Part shown: positions 17,178 to 24,684 of the stretch, piece after piece
Layout: every line of letters begins with the position of its first letter
How positions within the stretch are numbered: the first letter of the stretch is position 1
Assembly (NCBI RefSeq): GCF_030549525.1
Contig: NZ_CP130831.1
Location: 1,699,501 to 1,763,500, forward strand
Length of the DNA: 64,000 nucleotides
Origin: Stenotrophomonas sp. 704A1
GTDB lineage: Bacteria > Pseudomonadota > Gammaproteobacteria > Xanthomonadales > Xanthomonadaceae
Direction: 5' to 3'
Position numbers and translations under genes: made by a program
The notes under the pieces: generated by a model
Database searches by the model: none
What the model saw: the letters and a program-made list of their open reading frames with translations, nothing else
Told to the model about the DNA's origin: nothing

Positions 17178-17570
17178 TCACCCCAGCGCGAGGCGGGTCA
17201 GCTTCATGCCGGCGAACAGGCCGGCCAGGCCCAGTGCCACCGAGCCGCCGGCATAGAGCGCGGCCAGCCCGTGCTGGCCCCGTTGCAGCAGCAGACCGGT
17301 TTCCAGCGAGAACGTGGAGAAGGTGGTGTAGCCGCCGAGGATGCCGGTGGCCAGCAGCAGGCGCAGCTGCGGCGACGCCCCCTGGCGCAGTGCGAAGGCT
17401 TCCACCACCACGCCCATCAGCAGCGCGCCGCTGATGTTGACCAGGAACGTCGACCATGGCCATGCGCTGCCGACCGCGACGCGGGCGCCGAGCAGGTTGC
17501 AGGCGTGGCGGAGGCAGGCACCGACGCCGCCACCGAGGAAGACCAGCAGATAGTTGTTCAGCGCTTGCAT
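17178..17570 (-). CDS. crcB: Fluoride exporter CrcB
   Basis: A 130-residue inner-membrane protein of the Fluc family, which exports fluoride as a dual-topology dimer. Four hydrophobic segments are visible, with the family signatures GGGVGACLRH (13-22), NISGALLMG (45-53) and GGYTTFSTFS (78-87), which hold the pore residues. ATG at 17570 begins MQALNNYLLVFLGGG. A fluoride riboswitch lies about 85 bp upstream on the same strand, which supports the function directly. Confidence 0.95.
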   Translation of the reverse strand: MQALNNYLLVFLGGGVGACLRHACNLLGARVAVGSAWPWSTFLVNISGALLMGVVVEAFALRQGASPQLRLLLATGILGGYTTFSTFSLETGLLLQRGQHGLAALYAGGSVALGLAGLFAGMKLTRLALG

Positions 17571-17654
17571 CGTTTGCCTCGCGTGCGTGTTCGCAGGATC
17601 GACGGCATGCGCGATGGCGGGCACGGCCTGCGATCGACGAACGCCGGGTTCGTC

Positions 17655-17714
17655 TCGGCAGGAGCCATCAGCCATCTCAGGCGGTTATCGGGGGAGCCCC
17701 ATCCCCATCACCGT
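17655..17714 (-). promoter_or_regulatory. Fluoride riboswitch upstream of crcB
   Basis: On the minus strand the segment reads GGTGATGGGGATGGGGCTCC, then ATAACCGCC and GCTGATGGCTCCTGCC. This is the crcB-motif consensus: GGNGATGG, a CTCCC loop, AACCGCC, and GCTGATGNCTCCTGC at the 3' side. Fluoride binding normally turns expression of the downstream exporter on. Confidence 0.88.
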
Positions 17715-17736
17715 CCATGCTACCAGCCCCCGCAGC

Positions 17737-18177
17737 TCAGGGCAGGGCTGTCATCACCACGCGCGCGACCTTGCCGCGGCTGACCCCTTCCATCATCAGG
17801 TCATGGGCCATCAGGGCCAGCGTGGCCGCCCGCCGGTGGCCGAGATCCAGGCCACGTTCGTCGAGGATGTGTGCGACCAGTTCGTAGGCCGATTGCCAGA
17901 CATCCAGCTGCGCTTCGCTGGGCAGGTGCATGTAGACCGTGCCGCGCTCGCCGACGCCACGGCCCAGCGGCCCGAACAGCAGTTCGCGCGGATCCAGCTT
18001 CACGGCGTCGGCGATCCGGAACAGCTGTTCGGCTTTCACGTGGTCAGCCTTGACGTGGTCGTTGAGCCAGTTGCTGACGGTGGCCGTGGTGGTGTCGGCG
18101 GCACGCGCCAGATCGGCCGGGCGTGCATGCCCGGCGTCCTTCATGGCGACCGCGAGTCGTTGTCCAAGAGTATTCAT
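17737..18177 (-). CDS. CI-like HTH repressor
   Basis: A 146-residue XRE-family regulator with an N-terminal HTH (ADLARAADTTTATVSNWLND, about residues 21-40) and a C-terminal helical domain unlike LexA/CI peptidase domains. It is divergent from a YdaS-like Cro gene across a 78-bp gap with repeated GCAAG half-sites. This is the layout of a phage immunity switch, but no other phage genes are nearby. It may be a domesticated switch or an autonomous regulator pair. Confidence 0.8.
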   Translation of the reverse strand: MNTLGQRLAVAMKDAGHARPADLARAADTTTATVSNWLNDHVKADHVKAEQLFRIADAVKLDPRELLFGPLGRGVGERGTVYMHLPSEAQLDVWQSAYELVAHILDERGLDLGHRRAATLALMAHDLMMEGVSRGKVARVVMTALP

Positions 18178-18255
18178 CTATGCAAGCCAGCTTAACGCGT
18201 GGAATGGAAAGAGGCCTTGGCGCAAGAATAAGTCTGATGATGCAAGGGGTCGAAA
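18178..18255. promoter_or_regulatory. Divergent operator region of the CI/Cro-like pair
   Basis: The gap contains TGCAAG at 18181-18186 and 18241-18246, CTTGGCGCAAG at about 18216-18226 and the short palindrome AAGCCAGCTT at 18184-18193. These spaced half-sites suit binding by the two small HTH proteins. No clear -10/-35 boxes are assigned. Confidence 0.45.
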
Positions 18256-18513
18256 ATGGACGAATTCTGGAGCAAGCGGCAGGTGCGTATCCGGCTTGGA
18301 TTCCGCACCGACGCCGAGCTCGCGCGCTTCTTCGGAATCAGCAGATCTGCTGTGTCGCAATGGCCGAGGGACTTTCCGATACCGCCATTGCGGCGCTACA
18401 TCCTGCAGCAGCGTTACCCCGGGCTGTTTCCCTCAGAGACGGCCTCGCCGGGTGAAAGCGCCCTGCTTGCGACACCAGATGTCGGATGTAAACCGAACCC
18501 GTCAGATCGTTAA
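18256..18513 (+). CDS. Cro/YdaS-like HTH protein
   Basis: An 85-residue protein whose first 60 residues match the YdaS/Cro type HTH (FRTDAELARFFGISRSAVSQWPRD, about residues 17-40). The tail after residue 60 is probably disordered. It is divergent from the CI-like repressor. A role as antirepressor or competing repressor is inferred from arrangement only. Confidence 0.8.
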   Translation: MDEFWSKRQVRIRLGFRTDAELARFFGISRSAVSQWPRDFPIPPLRRYILQQRYPGLFPSETASPGESALLATPDVGCKPNPSDR

Positions 18514-18819
18514 GATTGCTTTACACGATAGGCAGATTCGATTGAAGCAGGTGGAGTGATCGGGGCAATCTCACGCGAGGCGGTGGCTACCTGGACGTAG
18601 GCGTGTCGGCATCAACCCCGCGGCGCGTGAATGCAGTCGCACTGTTCCTTCATGAACGATTAATAATTTCAATGGCAAAAGTCGCGTGCTGTAATTGACC
18701 TGTCGTGAAATCTGTGACTAATTGGCATCAATCGGTTGTGAAGGCCGGGAGTCTTTCAGTAGCCCGCAAGTGAGTCGGTCGACCGTCAATGATCGCAGGA
18801 CAAGTCCAACGGAGGTCGT
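18514..18819. other. Intergenic stretch, no gene seen
   Basis: About 300 bp with AT-richer patches (ATTAATAATTTCAATGG near 18660) and no supported coding frame. A good GGAGGTCGT precedes the next gene, and AATTGACC near 18695 may be part of a promoter. Confidence 0.5.
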
Positions 18820-19056
18820 ATGGAATACGGCATGCATGGCTTGGCTGAACGGGTACGCCGCGAACTGGAAGCCAGTTATCACAAACACGGATGCGGTCCG
18901 GCGTTCTGGGATACCTACCAGCAGGTGCTTGACCGCCTGGTTCCGCAGGGGACCGAGCGTACCGAGGTCACCAACGAGATGGCACTGATCATCGAGCAGC
19001 TGGGCATCGTCCGTCGCGCCCAGCTGGTGCCGCCGCGCCCGGGCGGGCCGGGCTGA
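18820..19056 (+). CDS. Small hypothetical protein (78 aa)
   Basis: I do not recognise a family. The soluble, probably all-helical protein (MEYGMHGLAERVRRELEASY) has a strong ribosome site (GGAGGTCGT before ATG). It contains one cysteine (HGCGPAFW) and no membrane segment. It is convergent with the CcoG-like gene, one base away. Confidence 0.7.
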   Translation: MEYGMHGLAERVRRELEASYHKHGCGPAFWDTYQQVLDRLVPQGTERTEVTNEMALIIEQLGIVRRAQLVPPRPGGPG

Positions 19057-19057
19057 A

Positions 19058-20107
19058 TCACAGCAGGCGCCAGGCGCCCCAGGCCAGCAGCACCAGCAGT
19101 GCCGAGGCCAGGGCGGTGGTGCGTGCCCGCCACCCTTGGCGTGGCTGTCCGGCCATCGCCTGCGGGCTGCAGTAGCGCACCAGGCCGGCACCGAACCCGG
19201 CCTGCTGCTGCTGGGCCTGGCAGGCTTCCAGGCACGCCCCGCACGCCAGGCACTCGGCCTGCGGGCCGTGGCGGATGTCCAGCTGCAGCGGGCAGGCGCG
19301 CACACAGGCGCTGCAGTCGGTGCAGTCGCCCAGCCGGTCCGCGCTGAAGCGCGGCATCGGCCCGGCCAGCAGCGGATGCGCGGCCCGGAAAACGTAGTCC
19401 TGCGCGGTGGTCGGGTCCAGCAGGCCGCGACCGCGGTCGCGCACGCCCCCCAGCCCGTGGGCGCGCGCGCCGCGCGGTTCGCCCCGCCGCGCGTCATACA
19501 GCATGCGCGGGGTGTGCGGGTCGGTCAGCAAGGGCTGCATGCGTGCGAACGGGCACAGTGAACGGCAGACCTGTTCGCGCAGGAACCCGGCATTGCCCCA
19601 GGTGGCACCGGCGTAGAACAGCACCCAGAAGGTTTCCCAACCGCTCCAGCTGCCGCTGGCCGCGCCGGACAGCAGTTCACGGATCGGACTGAACAGCCCG
19701 ACGAAGGTGATCCCGGTCCACAGCGAGAGCAGCAGCCATGCCGCCTGGGTGGCCGGGCGTGCGAGGGCCCTTGGCAGCCACCGCGCCAGGGTCCGGTCGA
19801 TCGCGTCGAAGGCACGGCTCCACAGGGTCTGCGGGCAGGCATGGCCGCACCAGACGCGCCCGGCCAGATGGGTCAGCAGCGCCAGCGACACCGCCAGCAC
19901 CGCCAGCAGGCCGAGCAGGACGCCGATGTCGTCGGGCCACAGGGTCCAGCCGAACAGATCGAAGCGACGCGCACTGATGTCCAGCAGCAACGCCTGCCGG
20001 CCATCCCACTGCAGCCACGGCAACGCATGGAAGATCACCAGCAGTGCGGCGGTGAGGAGGCTGCGCCAGCGCCAGCGGCGCGCTCGGGTACGGGCCGCCG
20101 TGCTCAT
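19058..20107 (-). CDS. ccoG: CcoG/FixG-like membrane ferredoxin, short form
   Basis: A 349-residue inner-membrane iron-sulfur protein. CcoG reduces copper for delivery to cbb3-type cytochrome oxidase. N-terminal segments match the family (ALPWLQWDGRQALLLDI, then LAGRVWCGHACPQTLW, about residues 30-95). There are further membrane helices, a CRSLCPFARMQ motif, and two [4Fe-4S] motifs, CTDCSACVRACP and CLACGACLEAC (about 265-300). It lacks the roughly 100-residue C-terminal immunoglobulin-like domain of typical CcoG (about 460 residues), so a related electron-transfer role is also possible. It overlaps the upstream gene by 4 bp. Confidence 0.85.
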   Translation of the reverse strand: MSTAARTRARRWRWRSLLTAALLVIFHALPWLQWDGRQALLLDISARRFDLFGWTLWPDDIGVLLGLLAVLAVSLALLTHLAGRVWCGHACPQTLWSRAFDAIDRTLARWLPRALARPATQAAWLLLSLWTGITFVGLFSPIRELLSGAASGSWSGWETFWVLFYAGATWGNAGFLREQVCRSLCPFARMQPLLTDPHTPRMLYDARRGEPRGARAHGLGGVRDRGRGLLDPTTAQDYVFRAAHPLLAGPMPRFSADRLGDCTDCSACVRACPLQLDIRHGPQAECLACGACLEACQAQQQQAGFGAGLVRYCSPQAMAGQPRQGWRARTTALASALLVLLAWGAWRLL

Positions 20108-20391
20108 CCCAGTGGCAACTCGTCACCGTCTTCGCCGCCCAGTGGCCGCAGCAGGTAGCCGGTCACCGCGCTGGACAGGGCGGTGACCGCCCAGAACATG
20201 AAGAAGCCGGCGGTGTATCCCAGCTCGCGGCTGATCCCGGTGCCCGGGAAACTGATGGCCTGCAGGCGCAGCGGGTCGATGAAGGCGAAGAACACCACGC
20301 TGGCCAGGCCTGCGGCGATGAAGCTGGGCCACAGGATTGCGCCCCAGTGCTGGATCAGCCGCTGGCGGCGGCCGGAAGTCGATGTGTTCAT
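20104..20391 (-). CDS. Small membrane protein, two transmembrane segments
   Basis: A 95-residue protein with two hydrophobic segments (AILWPSFIAAGLASVVFFAF, about 19-38, and YTAGFFMFWAVTALSSAVTG, about 59-78). It has no known signature. It is translationally coupled to the CcoG-like gene (4-bp overlap) and divergent from the truncated haemoglobin; the shared gap holds an Anr/FNR box. This suggests a partner in respiration at low oxygen. Confidence 0.78.
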   Translation of the reverse strand: MNTSTSGRRQRLIQHWGAILWPSFIAAGLASVVFFAFIDPLRLQAISFPGTGISRELGYTAGFFMFWAVTALSSAVTGYLLRPLGGEDGDELPLG

Positions 20392-20507
20392 GCAGTACCG
20401 GATCGAAGTAGAGGGCGGCGCGTATACTTCGCCCGGGTTGGCGAAGCTTCCCGCCGGGCATGCTTCCTGCGAGCGTGCCAGCCTAGGTGCGCCTGCCGGC
20501 GCCGACA

Positions 20508-20521
20508 TTGATCTGGATCAA
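20508..20521. promoter_or_regulatory. Anr/FNR box (TTGATCTGGATCAA)
   Basis: A perfect TTGAT-N4-ATCAA site in the 181-bp gap between the divergent membrane-protein/ccoG unit and the truncated haemoglobin gene. It could control one or both directions. Confidence 0.88.
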
Positions 20522-20572
20522 CAGCCGTGCCTGCGGCATGCGGCACACTGCAGCCCCGTCCCTGGTACCCCG

Positions 20573-21013
20573 ATGAACGCAACGCCGTCGCCTGAACTTC
20601 CCGTCGCCTCGCCAGCGCTGTGCAGCGAAGAGGAGGTGACCCGGCTGGTTCACGATTTCTATGCGCGCGTGCGTGAAGAGGAGCGGCTGGGCCCGGTGTT
20701 CGAGGGCCACGTGCAGCATTGGCCGGAACACCTGGACCAGCTGGTCGACTTCTGGTCGGCGATGCTGCGCGGCACCCGCCGTTTCAAGGGGTCGCCGATG
20801 TCCAAGCACATGGCGATCGAGCTGGACCAGGATCTGTTCGACCGCTGGCTGGTGCTGTTCCGGATCACCACCGCCGAGTGCAACAATCCGCCGATGCAGG
20901 CGCTGGCCGATGACGTGGCCGCGCGGATCGCCGGGACCTTCTGGCGCCGCTACCAGATGCTGCGCTGGCCGCAGGTGACCCTGCCGATGCTGGGTGTTCC
21001 CGGCCGCGATTGA
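20573..21013 (+). CDS. Group III truncated haemoglobin
   Basis: A 146-residue 2/2 haemoglobin. It begins with an extended N-terminus followed by VTRLVHDFYARVREEERLGPVFEGHV (about residues 22-50), then HLDQLVDFWSAMLRGTRRFKGSPMSKHM, the group III pattern with the haem pocket around the SKH histidine. A role in oxygen or nitric-oxide handling under microaerobic conditions is consistent with the upstream Anr/FNR box. ATG at 20573 follows GTACCCCG; the ribosome site is weak. Confidence 0.9.
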   Translation: MNATPSPELPVASPALCSEEEVTRLVHDFYARVREEERLGPVFEGHVQHWPEHLDQLVDFWSAMLRGTRRFKGSPMSKHMAIELDQDLFDRWLVLFRITTAECNNPPMQALADDVAARIAGTFWRRYQMLRWPQVTLPMLGVPGRD

Positions 21014-21023
21014 TCTGGGTCAA
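21010..21023 (+). promoter_or_regulatory. Anr/FNR box (TTGATCTGGGTCAA) upstream of hemN
   Basis: A TTGAT-N4-GTCAA site with one deviation from perfect symmetry. It overlaps the stop codon of the haemoglobin gene and lies 34 bp before the hemN start, a normal position for activation of hemN under oxygen limitation. Confidence 0.85.
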
Positions 21024-21057
21024 GGCGGTGCGCCGCGCCCGCGGCGATGCTGGCGCC

Positions 21058-22467
21058 ATGGACACGTTCTCTCCCGCTGCCGGCGGCCTGGCCTGGACCT
21101 TCGATCCGGATCTTCTGCGTCGGCATGACCGGCCCGGGCCGCGCTATACCTCGTATCCCACCGCGCCGCATTTCCACGATGGCTTCGGCGCCCCGGCATT
21201 GCGCCAGGCGATCGCCGACAGCAACCGGCAGGCGCGCGCGCTGTCGCTGTACGTGCACGTGCCATTCTGTTCCAGCCCGTGCTTCTACTGTGGCTGCAAC
21301 CGGGTGATCACCCGCGACCGCGGGCGTGGCCACAGCTACGTGTCGCGCGTGCTGGCCGAGGCCGACCTGCTGGCACCGCAGTTCGCCGATGGCCGCGAAG
21401 TGATCCAGCTGCACCTGGGCGGCGGCACGCCGAACTTCCTGGATGCCGAGGCGATGACCACGCTGGTCGAAGGGCTGCGCCGCCGCTTCGATTTCAGTGA
21501 CTGCACGCAGCGTGATTTCTCGATCGAGCTGGACCCGCGCTTCATCGATACCGGCGACGTGGCGATGCTGGCCAGGCTCGGCTTCAACCGCGCCAGCCTG
21601 GGCGTGCAGGACTTCGACCCGCAGGTGCAGGAATCGATCAACCGCGTGCAGGGCGTCCGGCAGACGCTGGACATCCTGCGCGCGTGCCGCGACAGCGGCA
21701 TGCGTTCGGTCAACGTCGACCTGATCTACGGCCTGCCCGGACAGAGCCTGGAAGGGTTCGGCCGCACCCTGGAGCTGGTGCTGGCACTGCGCCCGGACCG
21801 GCTGGCGGTGTACGGCTATGCCCACCTGCCACACCTGTTCCGCGCGCAGCGGCAGATCGACGAGCGCCGGCTGCCGTCGCCGGACGCCAAGCTGGCGCTG
21901 CTGGGCCTGGCGGTGGAACGGCTGTCCGGGGCCGGCTACCAGTACATCGGCATGGACCATTTCGCCCTGCCCGAAGAGGACCTGTCGCGCGCCCAGCGGG
22001 CCGGGCACCTGCACCGCAACTTCATGGGCTACACCACCCATGCCGACACCGATCTGCTCGGGCTGGGCGTGAGTGCGATCAGTCATATCGGCGCCACCTA
22101 CAGCCAGAACCCACGCGATCTGCCGTCGTGGGAAGCTGCGGTGGACCAGGGACAGCTGCCGGTGTGGCGCGGCGTGGCGCTCAGCGCCGACGACGAGCTG
22201 CGCGCTGAACTGATCCAGCAGCTGATGTGCCAGGGCGAGGTGGACGGGGCATCACTGGCGCGGCGCCATGGCGTCGACTTCGAGAGCTATTTCGCCGAGG
22301 ACCTGCGGGCCGTGCAGCGTCTGCAGCAGGATGGCCTGGCCGAGTACCGCGATGGCGTGGTACGCACCAGCGAACCGGGGCGGCCGCTGCTTCGCCTGCT
22401 GGCGATGTGCTTCGACCCCTATCTGCGTGTCGCCCACGAGCAGCCACGCTACTCGCGGGCGATCTGA
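21058..22467 (+). CDS. hemN: Oxygen-independent coproporphyrinogen III oxidase
   Basis: A 469-residue radical-SAM enzyme that converts coproporphyrinogen III to protoporphyrinogen IX without oxygen, keeping haem synthesis running in anaerobiosis. The [4Fe-4S] motif CSSPCFYCGC (about residues 63-75, after YVHVPF) and LHLGGGTPNFL (about 118-128) are clear. The full HemN length and the C-terminal HemN domain are present. The first in-frame ATG after the Anr box is used. Confidence 0.96.
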   Translation: MDTFSPAAGGLAWTFDPDLLRRHDRPGPRYTSYPTAPHFHDGFGAPALRQAIADSNRQARALSLYVHVPFCSSPCFYCGCNRVITRDRGRGHSYVSRVLAEADLLAPQFADGREVIQLHLGGGTPNFLDAEAMTTLVEGLRRRFDFSDCTQRDFSIELDPRFIDTGDVAMLARLGFNRASLGVQDFDPQVQESINRVQGVRQTLDILRACRDSGMRSVNVDLIYGLPGQSLEGFGRTLELVLALRPDRLAVYGYAHLPHLFRAQRQIDERRLPSPDAKLALLGLAVERLSGAGYQYIGMDHFALPEEDLSRAQRAGHLHRNFMGYTTHADTDLLGLGVSAISHIGATYSQNPRDLPSWEAAVDQGQLPVWRGVALSADDELRAELIQQLMCQGEVDGASLARRHGVDFESYFAEDLRAVQRLQQDGLAEYRDGVVRTSEPGRPLLRLLAMCFDPYLRVAHEQPRYSRAI

Positions 22468-22476
22468 GCACAGGGC

Positions 22477-22953
22477 TCAGCGCTTGCCGACGCCGCGCTC
22501 GGGGTGGCGGGCGGCCATCCCGCCGCTGTTGGTGGTGTGGATGCGGCCGGTCACGTCGGTGCGCGACGTCGAATAGCTGCCGTCGCTGAACGTGGTGCGG
22601 GTCTGGCCGGTGACATCCGTGCGCGTGGTCGAGTAGCTGCCATCGCTGTAAGTGGTGCGGATCTGGCCGGTGACATCCTTGCGCGAAGACGAAGAACTGC
22701 CGTCGCTGTAGGAGGTGCGGGTGGTGCCCGTGACATCGACGCGCGAGGTGGACCGGCGGCCATCGCTGAACCGCGTCTGCGTGGCACCGGTGACGTCGCG
22801 GCGGCTGTTGCTGGAGGTTCCGTCGCTGTAGCGCGCGTTGATGCTGCCATCAACCGCCCTGTGGCGCGTGGAGGAGGACTGTGCGAGCGCGGAGGTGCAG
22901 GCAAGTCCGAGTACTGCGGCCAGCATCAGCCGGGTCGGAAGGGTCGGTTTCAT
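22477..22953 (-). CDS. Secreted protein with five 20-residue repeats
   Basis: A 158-residue protein with a signal peptide (LMLAAVLGLACTSALA) followed by five consecutive 20-residue units of the form [RST][FY]SDG..S.SR.DVTG..[QHR]T (about residues 40-139), encoded by a 60-bp tandem repeat. Each unit has the feel of a beta-strand/turn repeat with conserved DVTG. No family was recognised. It is probably periplasmic or surface-exposed. The sequence differs between units, so the array is old enough to have diverged. Confidence 0.78.
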   Translation of the reverse strand: MKPTLPTRLMLAAVLGLACTSALAQSSSTRHRAVDGSINARYSDGTSSNSRRDVTGATQTRFSDGRRSTSRVDVTGTTRTSYSDGSSSSSRKDVTGQIRTTYSDGSYSTTRTDVTGQTRTTFSDGSYSTSRTDVTGRIHTTNSGGMAARHPERGVGKR

Positions 22954-23247
22954 CCTTGATCTCCTCATCTGTTGCCGGGGCCAGGAGGCGTCGCGACGAT
23001 TCTGCCATGGGCACCGGTTGCCCGGTAGAAGATCCACCTGCCCACGCGGTCCCGTGTTCCAGCCGCCGCGCGCTGGACCGGCGGTGCGTCGATCGTGCTG
23101 GCGGATGCCGGGATGTGCCACGGGGCAGACGCTGCCGAATTGACCTGGCTCCCGTTCTGGGTCAGGCCACTTGCTGCAGCAGGTCCTCGCGGAGCGCGTG
23201 GAAAAATGCGGAGCAGAATCGGCCTGGGGACAAGTCGTCAAAGCCAT

Positions 23248-23302
23248 TGGTGCCCGGAGCCGGAATCGAACCGGCATGGGGTTGCCCCCGGCGGATTTTA
23301 AG
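23248..23302 (-). repeat. tRNA-Leu(UAA) 3' half: attachment site of the second ICE
   Basis: On the minus strand this reads CTTAAAATCC (anticodon UAA in context), then GGGGGCAACCCC, T-arm GGTTCGATTCC and GGGCACCA: the 3' half of a tRNA-Leu. Upstream of the anticodon the bases (GCTCTGG) do not pair with the anticodon stem and no D-arm is found, so it is not a complete tRNA. The integrase gene starts about 180 bp away. The complete tRNA-Leu should be regenerated at the other end of the ICE, outside the window. Confidence 0.85.
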
Positions 23303-23478
23303 CCAGAGCATGGCATCCGCACCGGGCTAACGCTGGACTTGGATGTGGCTTGCTGTAGCAGGTTTTCCGCCAGACCAATGCCTTCGATCATATCCCGGTG
23401 CGCGATGCAAACCGCCCCGGTTCTCCTCCGCCTGGCTCCTAGCCGGCCCCTGGAATCGGGGCCTTTCAGGAGCACCTC

Positions 23479-24684
23479 ATGGCAAAGATCAAACTCACCA
23501 AGTCCGTCGTTGACACGGCGCAGGCGCAGACCTGCGACGTGGAACTCCGGGATACGCTCGTTCCGGGCTTCTTGTGCAAGGTTACACCAACCGGCCGCAA
23601 GGTATTCATGGTTCAGTACCGCACGAACTCCGGCGTGCGGCGCAAGCCGGCAATCGGCCAGTTCGGCGAGCTGACGGTCGAACAGGCCCGATCGCTGGCA
23701 CAAGACTGGCTGGCCGAAGTCCGGCGCGGAGGCGATCCCGGACTCGACAAGGCCGAAGCCCGCAAGGCGCCGACGGTCAAGGAGCTGTGCGGCCGGTTCA
23801 TGGACGACCACTCCAAGCCGCACAACAAGCCCAGCACGCAGGCCGGCTACCAGTACCAGATTGACAGCTTCGTCATCCCGGCCTTCGGCAGCAAGAAGGT
23901 TCATGAGGTCACGCGCAACGACATCACCGCGCTGATGAAGCGCATGGAGAAGTCGCCCACCCAGGCCAACCGCGTGCTGTCGCTCGTCCGCAAGATGTTC
24001 AACCTGGCCGAGCTGTGGGGCTACCGGCCCGATGGCTCCAATCCCTGCCGCCACGTTCCCAAGTACCCGGAGAAGGGTTCGACCCGGCTCATTACCGACG
24101 ACCAGATGACCAAGCTGTTCGCCTATCTGGAGAAGGCCGAGGCCGAGGGCTTGGAACATCCCATCCACCTGCTGGCCGTCCGGCTGCAATTCGAGTTCGC
24201 GGCGCGCATGTCGGAAATCCTGCTGTTGCAATGGGATTGGCTCGACCTGCCCAACGGCCGGGTGGTCTGGCCGGACAGCAAGACCGGCGATATGTCCAAG
24301 CCCCTAAGCGCCGAGGCTCGCCGCCTGTTGGAGAGTGCCCCCCACTATGGCGATTCGCCCTACGTTTGCCCCGCGATCCTCGATCACAAGAAGCCGCTAA
24401 GCCCCCACTCCTACTATCAGGCGTGGCGGCGCATCCTTGACCGTGCCGGTGTGCCGAAGGTCGGCACCCACGGCATCCGCCACCGCTCGGCGACGGACAT
24501 TGCCAATTCGGGCGTACCGCTCAAGGTCGGCATGGCGCTGACAGCGCACAAGACCGTGGCGATGTTCATGCGCTATGTCCACACCGAGGACGATCCTGTG
24601 CGCCAGGCGGCCGAGCTGGTGGCGACCCGGCGCCAGACCATCACGAAGGCGCGGCAACGCCAGCCCCAGGAGGCCACGGCATGA
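23479..24684 (+). CDS. int: Tyrosine recombinase (ICE integrase)
   Basis: A 401-residue phage-type integrase. The N-terminal P4-integrase-like arm-binding part (KSVVDTAQAQTCDVELRDT, about residues 8-26) is followed by a SAM-like core-binding domain (about 100-190). The catalytic domain has R243 (AARMSE), K268, H331-x-x-R334 (HGIRH), H357 (TAHKT) and the nucleophile Y366 (FMRYVH). It sits next to the tRNA-Leu attachment remnant, so it probably catalyses integration and excision there. It overlaps the next gene by 4 bp. Confidence 0.95.
   Translation: MAKIKLTKSVVDTAQAQTCDVELRDTLVPGFLCKVTPTGRKVFMVQYRTNSGVRRKPAIGQFGELTVEQARSLAQDWLAEVRRGGDPGLDKAEARKAPTVKELCGRFMDDHSKPHNKPSTQAGYQYQIDSFVIPAFGSKKVHEVTRNDITALMKRMEKSPTQANRVLSLVRKMFNLAELWGYRPDGSNPCRHVPKYPEKGSTRLITDDQMTKLFAYLEKAEAEGLEHPIHLLAVRLQFEFAARMSEILLLQWDWLDLPNGRVVWPDSKTGDMSKPLSAEARRLLESAPHYGDSPYVCPAILDHKKPLSPHSYYQAWRRILDRAGVPKVGTHGIRHRSATDIANSGVPLKVGMALTAHKTVAMFMRYVHTEDDPVRQAAELVATRRQTITKARQRQPQEATA

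Noticed and set aside
17737..18513. Prophage
   Set aside because: Only the two regulators are phage-like; neighbours are crcB and small chromosomal genes with no structural, lysis or integrase genes.
23248..23330. A complete tRNA-Leu gene on the minus strand
   Set aside because: Only the part 3' of the anticodon fits; the 5' acceptor strand and D-arm are absent. It is called as an attachment remnant instead.
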